Source: Saccharospirillum salsuginis
GTDB taxonomy: Bacteria; Pseudomonadota; Gammaproteobacteria; Pseudomonadales; Natronospirillaceae
Reading direction: 5' to 3'
DNA length: 64,000 bases
Assembly (NCBI RefSeq): GCF_014651855.1
Contig: NZ_BMXR01000002.1
Location: 597,867-661,866 of the forward strand
Positions 11,102 to 17,976 of this stretch are shown here, piece after piece. The number at the start of each line of letters is the position of its first letter. The stretch's first letter is position 1. The notes under the pieces were generated by a model. It saw only the letters and a program-made list of their open reading frames with translations. It had not been told where the DNA came from and did not search any database. The position numbers were made by a program, and so were the translations under genes.

Positions 11102-11123
11102 AATCAACAAATAATTGTTGATT
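11102..11123. promoter_or_regulatory. 22-bp AT-rich inverted repeat just before the RloA-like gene
   Basis: Perfect 9-bp arms AATCAACAA and TTGTTGATT with an ATAA centre, ending 10 nt before the ATG at 11134. There is no T run after it, so it is not a terminator of hsdR. It could be an operator, or an mRNA hairpin placed next to the weak ribosome binding site. A TATATG at 11080-11085 may be a -10 for the two-gene unit. Confidence 0.5.
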
Positions 11124-11133
11124 AAGCAAGAAT

Positions 11134-12318
11134 ATGATTAAAACTCTCACGCTCAGTAACTTCCACAGCTTTGCCGATGAAGCCATAATCGATTTCAGCC
11201 TGGGTAAAAAGCCCACGCCGTCCGGTTATGACATTCAGGTTGGCGAAGGGCGTTACAACAAGGCGATCGCCGCCGTGGGTGCCAATGGTTCGGGCAAAAC
11301 ACAGTTCCTGAAACCATTGGCATTCCTGAATTGGTTCGTAACGCAATCGTTTCTGAGCAGTGATCCCGATGCGGATATTCCCTGCGAGCCCCATAGGCTG
11401 AATACGGGTCAGCCGTCACGTTTCGAGCTTGAGTTCTGCCTGAATGGTCGGGATTTCCGTTATGAACTGGAGATTCTTGATAACGCCGTCGTTTTTGAAG
11501 CTCTGTTCGAAAAAACCAGTACGCAATTTAGCTATCTATTCAAGCGGGAAAAGGTCGAGCAAGGCTACCGATTCCGACAGAAAGGCTTTCCCTTTCCCAA
11601 AGCCCAGGCTGAGAGGATACGAGGTAACGCCTCTGTGTTAGGCGCCGCCCACAGCTACGACGTATTGGAAGCAAAGCCCTATATCGAGTTCTTTGAGCGT
11701 ATCGTGACCAATGTTGTCAGCAGTGGTCGCCGCCCCTTTGAACACAGCCGTGTGTTTCAGGTGGCGGAACACTTGTATAAACAACCGGCACTGCTGGAAA
11801 AAGTATCCAAGGCGATGTGTCAATTTGACCTCGGGCTGGCCAGTGTTGTGATTCGAGAGGGCATCGGTCGGGACGATAACGGTAAGGAACAAACGCTGTA
11901 TGTACCCTTTGGTATGCATTCCACGGAACAGGGTGAACAATTCGAATTGCCTTTCTTTCAGGAGTCCAGCGGCACACAATCGGCGTTTGTGCTGTTGGAA
12001 CCCATACTGAGGACACTGCAACAGGGCGGTATCGCCGTGATCGACGAGCTGGATAATGATTTGCATCCCCATTTGGTCCCGTACCTGCTGGAATGGTTTG
12101 AATACGAACACACCAATCCACACCAGGCTCAGTTGATTTTTACCTGTCATACGCCGGAGGTCTTGAACCTGTTGCAGAAACACCAGGTGTATCTGGTCGA
12201 AAAGCGCAATCAACGCAGTGAAGCCTGGCGTCTGGACGAGATGACTGGACTGAGAGCCGATGACAACCTGTATGCCAAATACATGGCGGGCGCCCTGGGT
12301 GCCACGCCGGAGCTTTAG
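11134..12318 (+). CDS. RloA/AriA-like ABC-type AAA ATPase (putative phage-defence ATPase)
   Basis: A 394-aa soluble ATPase of the SMC/ABC-like AAA_15/AAA_21 group. The N-terminus MIKTLTLSNFHSFADEAIIDF is the usual first strand and 'F-x-S-F' of this group. Walker A is GANGSGKT (Lys55). A signature-like ESSGTQSAF, Walker B IAVIDELDND (Asp304-Glu305) and an H-loop FTCHTPEVL complete the site. ATPases of this kind sit in type I restriction loci (RloA, an R-linked ORF first named in Campylobacter) and pair with TOPRIM-type effectors in PARIS (AriA-AriB). Here it is paired with a TOPRIM-like gene 5 nt downstream, which supports a two-gene defence module inside the hsd locus. The ribosome binding site is weak and preceded by the palindrome at 11102. 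Function is inferred, not shown. Confidence 0.85.
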   Translation: MIKTLTLSNFHSFADEAIIDFSLGKKPTPSGYDIQVGEGRYNKAIAAVGANGSGKTQFLKPLAFLNWFVTQSFLSSDPDADIPCEPHRLNTGQPSRFELEFCLNGRDFRYELEILDNAVVFEALFEKTSTQFSYLFKREKVEQGYRFRQKGFPFPKAQAERIRGNASVLGAAHSYDVLEAKPYIEFFERIVTNVVSSGRRPFEHSRVFQVAEHLYKQPALLEKVSKAMCQFDLGLASVVIREGIGRDDNGKEQTLYVPFGMHSTEQGEQFELPFFQESSGTQSAFVLLEPILRTLQQGGIAVIDELDNDLHPHLVPYLLEWFEYEHTNPHQAQLIFTCHTPEVLNLLQKHQVYLVEKRNQRSEAWRLDEMTGLRADDNLYAKYMAGALGATPEL

Positions 12319-12323
12319 TCACG

Positions 12324-12857
12324 ATGGGTGCTAGACGAAAGCGGCAAAGGCCATTGCGTCATGCGGCCAAAACGGCCTTGTTGGTGGTCGGCGAAGGCCC
12401 GGACGACCAGGCCTTCATCAAGCACATGAATCGAGTGTTTCGGGATGACAGCACCGGTATTCGGGCTACCGTCCAGAAAGAATCCGGCGGGTCTCCCGAG
12501 AACATCATTGCCAACACCCTCCGAAAATACAAAAACGGAGCATACGAACGCCGATTCATCGTGCTGGACAGTGATGTGCCTGTATCGGACGCAAGCCAAA
12601 AAGAGGCTGAAAAAAAGGGGTACACTTTGATACTGTGGGCACCTCTGTGCCTTGAGGGGGCTTTGCTGGACGTGCTTGGAGAATCCTTCCGGCCGGGCGA
12701 AACCAGCCAGAGCATGAAAGACCGGTTGCACCCTCGTTTGAAAGCGCACCATACCGAACCCGAAGCCTATGAAGACCTGTTTCCAAAGCCGGTGCTGGCC
12801 GATACAACCAATGAATCGGTAGTATCGGTACGCAAGGCCCTGACCGGACAGAAATAG
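12324..12857 (+). CDS. RloB-like protein with TOPRIM signature (putative effector of the ATPase pair)
   Basis: A 177-aa protein with a basic N-terminus (GARRKRQRPLRH), as RloB-like proteins have. It then has the two TOPRIM hallmarks: Glu24 in LLVVGEGPDDQAF and Asp82-x-Asp84 in FIVLDSDVP, which bind metal in nucleases of this fold. A third block (LWAPLCLEGALLDVLGE) holds another conserved-looking acidic residue. It starts 5 nt after the ATPase gene and is surely co-expressed; GGAG lies 11 nt upstream, inside the preceding gene. By analogy with AriB it could be a nuclease released or activated by the ATPase on phage sensing. It is shorter than AriB (DUF4435) proteins and closer in size to RloB. 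The family call is from pattern only. Confidence 0.75.
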   Translation: MGARRKRQRPLRHAAKTALLVVGEGPDDQAFIKHMNRVFRDDSTGIRATVQKESGGSPENIIANTLRKYKNGAYERRFIVLDSDVPVSDASQKEAEKKGYTLILWAPLCLEGALLDVLGESFRPGETSQSMKDRLHPRLKAHHTEPEAYEDLFPKPVLADTTNESVVSVRKALTGQK

Positions 12858-12900
12858 CCCGAATGAGCCGAACCGCCAGTAAACACTGTCTTTGAACCAC

Positions 12901-12960
12901 CCAACCTAAAATAACGAACAGCCTTAATTTATGTTCGGCGCCAACTTAAAATAAGAACTC
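12901..12960. repeat. Direct repeat (40-bp period) plus inverted repeat upstream of hsdM
   Basis: CCAAC(C/T)TAAAATAA occurs at 12901-12914 and 12941-12954, exactly 40 bp apart with one mismatch. Between them, CGAACA (12915-12920) and TGTTCG (12932-12937) form a perfect inverted repeat. The block is AT-rich and lies in the 165-nt gap between the RloB-like gene and hsdM. It looks like a binding-site array controlling hsdM-hsdS, separate from the hsdR promoter. Confidence 0.5.
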
Positions 12961-13022
12961 ATCGCCATCCGTCAAAAGGCCTACCCAGGCCGTTTGAATC
13001 AGCATTAACCATTGAGAGCACC

Positions 13023-14585
13023 ATGACCAACAACGACATCGTACAAAAACTCTGGAATCTCTGTGACGTCCTGCGTGACGACGGCATCAACTACTCCGAC
13101 TACGTTACCGAACTGGTCATGTTGCTGTTCATCAAGATGGTGCACGAAAACACCGAAGCCGGTGTGCTGAAAAAGCACCCGCTGCCCGAGGGCTGCCGCT
13201 GGACCGACCTGAACCGCCTGTCCGGCATCACCCTGCTCGACAGCTACAAACGCATACTGCTGAGCCTGTCGTCCGGGAAGGATGCGGAAGGGAATCGGGT
13301 CCACGACGACCCGCTGATCAGCGCCATCTACGCCGATGCCCAGACCCGCCTGCGTGAACCGCGCCACCTGGAACAGATCATTAAGCGCTTTGACGAAATC
13401 CAGGACTGGTTCAGCGCCACCAAAGACGGCCTCGGCGACCTATACGAAGGCCTGCTGGAGAAGAACGCGAACGAAACCAAGAGTGGCGCCGGGCAGTACT
13501 TCACCCCGAGGGGCTTGATCAACAGCATGGTGCGCTGCGTTCAACCCAAAATTGGCGAGGTGATACAGGACCCGGCCGCCGGCACCGCCGGCTTCCTCGT
13601 CGCCGCCGACCAGTACCTGCGCGAACAGACCGACGACTACGACGACCTGAGCGACAAGGACCATCAATTCCAGATCAACAAAGCCTTCGTCGGCATTGAA
13701 CTGGTGCCCAACACCCGACGACTGGCGCTGATGAACTGCCTGCTGCACGGCATGGAAGGCGACGACGAGGGTGTGGTGCACCTGGGCAATGCCCTGGGCG
13801 ATGCCGGTAAAGCTCTGCCAGCGGCCGACGTCATCCTCGCCAACCCGCCGTTCGGCACCAGCAAGGGCGGCGAAGCCAGTAACACCCGCGACGACCTGAC
13901 CTTCAAGACCAGCAACAAACAGCTCGCCTTTCTGCAGCATATTTACCGCAATCTGAAACCCGGTGGCCGCGCCGCCGTGGTGTTGCCGGATAACGTTCTG
14001 TTCGAAGCCGGTGTCGGCACCGAGGTGCGACGTGACCTGATGAACAAGTGCAACCTTCATACTATCCTGCGCTTGCCCACTGGCATCTTCTACGCTCAGG
14101 GCGTGAAAACCAACGTGCTCTTTTTCACCAAAGGCACGACCGAGAATCCGCGTCAGGAGGAAGACTGCACCCAGAACGTCTGGGTCTACGACCTGCGCAC
14201 CAACATGCCGAGCTTCGGCAAGCGCACGCCATTCACCGAGGAGTACCTGAAACCCTTCGAAACCGTGTACCACGCGGACACCCGAGAAGAAGGCGACTAC
14301 GCGTTCAACGCCGAACAGATTGATGTCGACAAAGACGCCGTCGAAGAAAACCAGAACATCGACGACCGGCTCGCCCATTCGCGCTGGCGCAGCTTCAGCC
14401 GCGAGTGGATCGCCGAGACCAAGGGTGATTCGCTCGACATCAGCTGGTTGAGGGATAAGGAAAGTGTGGATGCGGCGTCCTTGCCCGCGCCGGAGGTGTT
14501 GGCGAAGGAGGCGAAAGATGAGCTTTCAGCGGCGATGAGCGATTTGGAGGCGTTGTTGGGGGCGCTTGAGGGAGAACAGGGATGA
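13023..14585 (+). CDS. hsdM: Type I DNA methyltransferase, M subunit HsdM
   Basis: A 520-aa N6-adenine methyltransferase that, with HsdS, methylates the host recognition site and forms the core of the restriction complex. The N-terminal helical HsdM_N domain (about 5-130) is followed by GDLYEGLLEKNANETKSGAG and QYFTPR. The SAM-binding motif I is DPAAGTAGF from Asp183, and the catalytic motif IV is NPPF at 274-277. The C-terminal helices contact HsdS. The ATG at 13023 has GAGAG upstream. Its stop overlaps the hsdS start by 4 nt (ATGA), so the two are translationally coupled. No sign of damage. Confidence 0.97.
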   Translation: MTNNDIVQKLWNLCDVLRDDGINYSDYVTELVMLLFIKMVHENTEAGVLKKHPLPEGCRWTDLNRLSGITLLDSYKRILLSLSSGKDAEGNRVHDDPLISAIYADAQTRLREPRHLEQIIKRFDEIQDWFSATKDGLGDLYEGLLEKNANETKSGAGQYFTPRGLINSMVRCVQPKIGEVIQDPAAGTAGFLVAADQYLREQTDDYDDLSDKDHQFQINKAFVGIELVPNTRRLALMNCLLHGMEGDDEGVVHLGNALGDAGKALPAADVILANPPFGTSKGGEASNTRDDLTFKTSNKQLAFLQHIYRNLKPGGRAAVVLPDNVLFEAGVGTEVRRDLMNKCNLHTILRLPTGIFYAQGVKTNVLFFTKGTTENPRQEEDCTQNVWVYDLRTNMPSFGKRTPFTEEYLKPFETVYHADTREEGDYAFNAEQIDVDKDAVEENQNIDDRLAHSRWRSFSREWIAETKGDSLDISWLRDKESVDAASLPAPEVLAKEAKDELSAAMSDLEALLGALEGEQG

Positions 14586-16024
14586 GTAGTCAGTATCTCC
14601 CAGCGGCAGGTGATGTGTCAGTTTCTAATCAGAAACAGCCGGAAATAGGGCTTCCTTCTGGCTGGACGAGATGTTCAATTAGTGACATAGCAGAAGTAAA
14701 TCCAAAAAAGATTAATGCTGAACCAGAAGAGTTAGCAGGCTTTGTTCCAATGGCTAATGCTCCAGATACCTATTTTGGTCAGTTAATTATTGAAAAAAAG
14801 TTCTGGGGTGATATTAAAAAGTCATATACTAACTTTCGGGATGGGGATGTGATCGTTGCCAAGGTCACTCCATGTTTTGAAAATGGTAAGGCTTCGATTG
14901 TTGATAAATTACCGAACGGAATTGGAGCAGGTAGTTCTGAGTTTTTTGTATTAAGGCCACGAATAACTTCTCTATCAAAGCGTTATCTGTTTAGCGTTAT
15001 TAAATCGCAGAAGTTTTTAAGTGATGGTGCGTCGAATATGACTGGAGCTGTCGGACTAAGGCGTGTACCAAGAGCATTCGTTGAAAAATTTGAGCTGTCT
15101 CTTCCTCCCCTAGCCGAACAAAAAGTCATCGCCGACAAACTCGATACCCTACTGGCGCAGGTCGAAACCACCAAAGCCCGCCTGCAACGCATCCCTGACA
15201 TCCTCAAACGCTTCCGCCAATCCGTGCTGTCGGCCGCGGTGAGTGGGAAGTTGACGGAGGAGTGGCGGTGCACCCCGGTTTTGGTCGATTGGAAGGATAG
15301 CAAGGTAGCGCATATAGTAGAAAAAATAGAAGCTGGAAAAAACTTGAAGTGTATTGAGGCTCCACCCCAGAAAAGTGAATACGGAATAATTAAGATTAGC
15401 GCGGTTACTTGGGGAATATATGATGAGGAGCAAAGCAAGACCTTACCTGATGAAACTCAGTTTCTGGAAACGCGCCGAATCAACGTTGGAGATTTCTTGA
15501 TTTCAAGAGCCAATACTATTGAATTACTAGGTAACCCAGTTATCGTGCATGAAGTTACTAAAAATTTGATGTTGAGTGACAAAGTTCTTCGGCTTGTTAT
15601 GAAAGAAAAAGAGAAGCCATGGATTAGCATATTTCTTAGATCCAGACGTGGCAGAATGGAAATCGAATCTCGATCTACCGGTAATCAGATGTCGATGAGA
15701 AATATTGGTCAGAAAGCACTTCTTGATATCGACATCCCACGGCCGCCTGAAAAAGAACAAGCCGAAATCGTCCGCCGGGTCGAAGAGCTCTTCCAATTCG
15801 CCGATCAAGTCGAGCAAAAAGCCAACGCGGCGCTGGAGCGGGTGAATAACCTCACCCAATCGATTCTGGCCAAGGCGTTCCGTGGCGACCTCACGGCGGA
15901 TTGGCGGGCGGAAAACCCGGACCTGATCAGCGGCGACAATAGCGCTGAAGCCCTGCTGGAAAAGATTAAAGCCGAGCGCGAGGCGATGGCCCCGAAAAAG
16001 AAGACCCGAAAGAAGAAGGCATGA
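14582..16024 (+). CDS. hsdS: Type I restriction specificity subunit HsdS
   Basis: A 480-aa protein with the classical double layout. Target recognition domain 1 spans about 20-175. The first conserved coiled-coil arm (about 176-235) holds PPLAEQKVIADKLDTLLAQ and SVLSAAVSGKLT. Target recognition domain 2 spans about 236-385. The second arm (about 386-450) holds PPEKEQAEIVRRVEELF and SILAKAFRGDLT. Each arm separates and positions the recognition domains on the two half-sites. Both recognition domains are clearly AT-richer than the arms and the rest of the locus, as expected when they are swapped in from elsewhere. The tail is lysine-rich (KKKTRKKK). It overlaps hsdM by 4 nt and the following gene by 4 nt. 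Confidence 0.96.
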   Translation: MSSQYLPAAGDVSVSNQKQPEIGLPSGWTRCSISDIAEVNPKKINAEPEELAGFVPMANAPDTYFGQLIIEKKFWGDIKKSYTNFRDGDVIVAKVTPCFENGKASIVDKLPNGIGAGSSEFFVLRPRITSLSKRYLFSVIKSQKFLSDGASNMTGAVGLRRVPRAFVEKFELSLPPLAEQKVIADKLDTLLAQVETTKARLQRIPDILKRFRQSVLSAAVSGKLTEEWRCTPVLVDWKDSKVAHIVEKIEAGKNLKCIEAPPQKSEYGIIKISAVTWGIYDEEQSKTLPDETQFLETRRINVGDFLISRANTIELLGNPVIVHEVTKNLMLSDKVLRLVMKEKEKPWISIFLRSRRGRMEIESRSTGNQMSMRNIGQKALLDIDIPRPPEKEQAEIVRRVEELFQFADQVEQKANAALERVNNLTQSILAKAFRGDLTADWRAENPDLISGDNSAEALLEKIKAEREAMAPKKKTRKKKA

Positions 16025-16614
16025 CCGTGCCCCAGCCACCCATACACATCCATGCCACCAAAAAGCTTGCCGCGAAACTGCCGCTGGACGATCTCGGTTT
16101 TATCGCCACGAAAAAACCAAGGTTGCGAGCCGTACCGGACGACTCGGGTACGGCCAATCCGCTCAGTGGCTGGCACGCCAACCTGATCACCTTGCAGCGC
16201 CGCCAGTGTGTGTTTTTGGTGCACAATGAGACGCGTTTTCCCGTCTTCCTCAAGGCGCTGAAAAAGCCGGACTATGCCTCGTTCGATATGTGGTTCCAGG
16301 ATGCGTTGATGAATACCCTGCTGAAGTGCGGCGCTATGGATCAACAGCTGGACACGGCCGAGTACTGGTTGTCCGAGATCTGTTTTGATGCGCCCGCTGA
16401 CCGGTCCGTCCAGGCCACGCTGAACCGGATGGCCGTTGATGTCGAGCATTTGTTATTTTACGACCGTGCCGATCTGGCTGATGTATCCGCCTACAAGCTG
16501 GGCGTCTGGTTGGCGGATCGCCCGTGCAGCATTAACAGGCAGAAAGACTGGATATGGCCGGAGAAAGCGATGTTGGATCTATTGGCAGAAGAGCGATTTT
16601 CTGAGCCGAGGTGA
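16021..16614 (+). CDS. DUF6933-like protein coupled to hsdS (197 aa)
   Basis: The start overlaps the hsdS stop by 4 nt (ATGA), so it is translated with the methyltransferase/specificity genes. The N-terminal part (IHIHATKKLAAKL, then LSGWHANLITLQRRQCVFL and HNETRFPVFL) matches my recollection of DUF6933 proteins: a 'CTKKL' start and a 'GDWHANL..RRKCVLF' core. The C-terminal half has the pattern KLGVWLADRPCS...WPEKAM. No function is established for this family that I know. It is soluble, with no signal or membrane segment. In older usage it would be an M-linked ORF (mlo) of a type I locus. It might be an immunity or regulatory partner; that is inference from coupling alone. Confidence 0.75.
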   Translation: MTVPQPPIHIHATKKLAAKLPLDDLGFIATKKPRLRAVPDDSGTANPLSGWHANLITLQRRQCVFLVHNETRFPVFLKALKKPDYASFDMWFQDALMNTLLKCGAMDQQLDTAEYWLSEICFDAPADRSVQATLNRMAVDVEHLLFYDRADLADVSAYKLGVWLADRPCSINRQKDWIWPEKAMLDLLAEERFSEPR

Positions 16615-16666
16615 GGGCAATAGTTTAGTTATGGACAGGCTGAATGGAATCCCGGACTCGAATCAA

Positions 16667-16987
16667 TCATCCATAGGCTGGAGCAGGTGCCTCGGTTAAT
16701 AAGTATCGGCGCAGCATCTGTTCCTGACGCATAACGTGTACGACAACCACTTGGGTGTCTTCCACGCGATAAAAAACACGACAAGGGCTGACCGTCAATT
16801 CACGATAAATAGACTCGTTGAGTTCAACAGGGCACTTTCCCAACAACGGAAAGTCCGCTAGCCGATCCGTTGCCGACATTACCTTCTGTACCAGTCTCCT
16901 GGCTGCGAGGGTATTATCGAAAGCGATGTATTCGGCGATGTCGTTGAGTTGATTCAGGGCACTGTCGGTCCAGGTTACGACAGCCAT
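16667..16987 (-). CDS. RelE/ParE-superfamily toxin
   Basis: A 106-aa toxin of a type II toxin-antitoxin pair. Typical elements are the N-terminal helices (TWTDSALNQLNDIAEYIAFDN), the link RLADFPLLGKCPVELNESI and the beta-sheet core YRELTVSPCRVFYRVEDTQVVVVHVMRQ. RelE members are mRNA interferases and ParE members poison gyrase. The two cannot be told apart here, though the RELTVSPCRVFYRV strand and the pairing with a Phd-type antitoxin are common for ParE/RelE hybrids. It overlaps the 3' end of the antitoxin gene by 13 nt, so it is made only when the antitoxin is translated. Confidence 0.9.
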   Translation of the reverse strand: MAVVTWTDSALNQLNDIAEYIAFDNTLAARRLVQKVMSATDRLADFPLLGKCPVELNESIYRELTVSPCRVFYRVEDTQVVVVHVMRQEQMLRRYLLTEAPAPAYG

Positions 16988-17232
16988 TTTTTCAGTTTCT
17001 CTTTGGCTTCGGCTTGAGAGTGTGTGTTTCCAGACAGGATATCTCTCTCGCCCTTGGCCAACCCATCGAGCAATTTGAGTCGACGTTGCAACAGTTCATA
17101 GTCGTCGACGTCAACCAAGTACGCGGAAGGTTGGCCATGTTCTGTGATCAGGATGGCTTCCTTGTCACGATGCAATTCATCCAGAATTTTTGTGGCCTGA
17201 CGTTTCAGGTTAGTGACCTGTTCGATTTTCAT
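16975..17232 (-). CDS. Phd/YefM-family antitoxin
   Basis: An 85-aa antitoxin with the family N-terminus (EQVTNLKRQATKILDELH) followed by AILITEHGQPSAYLVDVDDYE, which forms the DNA-binding dimer. The disordered C-terminal tail (GNTHSQAEAKEKLKKWL) would wrap the toxin. It is the first gene of the pair, with its start 23 nt from an 18-bp near-palindrome, the probable autoregulatory operator. The pair lies just beyond the restriction locus and may help to keep it. Confidence 0.9.
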   Translation of the reverse strand: MKIEQVTNLKRQATKILDELHRDKEAILITEHGQPSAYLVDVDDYELLQRRLKLLDGLAKGERDILSGNTHSQAEAKEKLKKWLS

Positions 17233-17254
17233 GGAAACTCCGCGATTGGGTAGA

Positions 17255-17272
17255 GTGATACTATAGTGTCAC
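17255..17272. promoter_or_regulatory. Operator/-10 palindrome of the toxin-antitoxin pair
   Basis: GTGATACTATAGTGTCAC is palindromic except for one pair of positions. On the minus strand it contains TATAGT, a good -10 for the antitoxin gene (start 17232). I see no good -35. Phd/YefM autorepression is well established for the family. Confidence 0.55.
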
Positions 17273-17369
17273 TTCACAGGCTGCTTTGCCATAGTCCACA
17301 CGGGGCTCGGTTCGAGAGTGTGACGGATATCGAAATAGGCAAGGTCGGGATGGCTTGTTAAACGGACAC

Positions 17370-17394
17370 AAAAAAGCCCGGCTAAGCCGGGCTT
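17370..17394 (-). terminator. Rho-independent terminator of tRNA-Phe
   Basis: Read on the minus strand, a 9-bp stem AAGCCCGGC / GCCGGGCTT with a 3-nt loop runs into six T (A run at 17370-17375 on the plus strand), 17 nt beyond the tRNA 3' end. Confidence 0.92.
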
Positions 17395-17411
17395 CTTCGA
17401 GAAATCTGGAG

Positions 17412-17487
17412 TGGTGCCCAGAGGCGGAATCGAACCACCGACACGGGGATTTTCAGTCCCCTGCTCTACCGACTGAGCTATCTGGGC
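17412..17487 (-). tRNA. tRNA-Phe (GAA)
   Basis: 76 nt with CCA encoded. The acceptor stem is GCCCAGA / TCTGGGC; the D-loop stretch is AGCTCAGTCGGTAGAGC; the anticodon loop CTGAAAA holds GAA; and the T-arm has GGTTCGATTCC. All four stems pair. Promoter and terminator are both visible. Its 3' end faces the accessory region at 6640-17300, a usual place for an integration site, but I found no second copy of the tRNA end and no integrase. Confidence 0.97.
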
Positions 17488-17529
17488 AAGTCGCTGTGTG
17501 CGCTGTTCAGCGCGTCGCGAACGGTGCGT

Positions 17530-17558
17530 ATTAAACGGATTTTCGAACGGGGCGTCAA
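17530..17558 (-). promoter_or_regulatory. tRNA-Phe promoter
   Basis: On the minus strand: -35 TTGACG (17553-17558), a 17-bp spacer, and -10 TTTAAT (17530-17535), followed by a GC-rich discriminator. The tRNA starts about 35 nt after the expected transcription start. Confidence 0.75.
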
Positions 17559-17619
17559 CCCTTTTTTGCCTTAAATCTTTGATTTTTTTGAGCTTTCCTG
17601 ACGATTGATCAAAAAGCGA

Positions 17620-17892
17620 TCAGTCGTCTTCGGGGACGTAGCCCTCGGCCTGGTCGAAGTCCTCGCCGTTGAGGAACTTGTCCTGCTGCTCCAGCAGGTA
17701 CTTGCGGGCGGCGGGGTCGGTCATGGTCAGGTGTTTTTCGTTGATCAGGCGGGTCTGGTGCTCCTGCCATTCGGCCCAGGCCTGTTTGGAGACGTTCTCG
17801 TAGATGTCCTGGCCTTTGGGGCCGGGGAAAGGGGGCTTTTCGAGGCCTTCGAGTTCTTTTTTGTATTTTTTGCAGTGGACGGTTCGGGTCAT
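17620..17892 (-). CDS. yggX: Fe(2+)-trafficking / oxidative damage protection protein YggX
   Basis: A 90-aa cytosolic protein of the YggX family, which protects Fe-S enzymes against oxidants and may carry iron. Family features are the N-terminal [16 protein letters not shown] with the conserved Cys, then [20 protein letters not shown] and the closing [18 protein letters not shown]. The length is normal. It lies 84 nt after mutY on the same strand, as in many gammaproteobacteria. The fit is natural, since MutY itself is an Fe-S enzyme that copes with oxidised DNA. A REP-like hairpin sits in the gap. Confidence 0.95.
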   Translation of the reverse strand: MTRTVHCKKYKKELEGLEKPPFPGPKGQDIYENVSKQAWAEWQEHQTRLINEKHLTMTDPAARKYLLEQQDKFLNGEDFDQAEGYVPEDD

Positions 17893-17931
17893 TTTTCGGG
17901 CCTTGGGTTGGGTTCGGTGGTTATTCAGGTT

Positions 17932-17963
17932 GTTGGATTACGGCCCTTCGGGCCTAATCCAAC
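17932..17963. repeat. REP-like palindrome between mutY and yggX
   Basis: GTTGGATTA-c-GGCCC-TTC-GGGCC-TAATCCAAC, 14 paired bases with one bulge, continuing into CTACG on the right. A relative with the same outer form (GGATT...AATCC-ACCTAC) is at 48936-48965. Confidence 0.7.
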
Positions 17964-17976
17964 CTACGCAAGAGGC

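Noticed and set aside
11102..11123. The palindrome after hsdR as a rho-independent terminator
   Set aside because: The stem is AT-rich and is followed by AAGCAAG, not by a T run.
17412..17487. tRNA-Phe as the attachment site of an integrated island spanning 6640-17300
   Set aside because: No duplicated tRNA 3' end is visible near the left edge and no integrase gene is present in the region. The idea stays open but unsupported.
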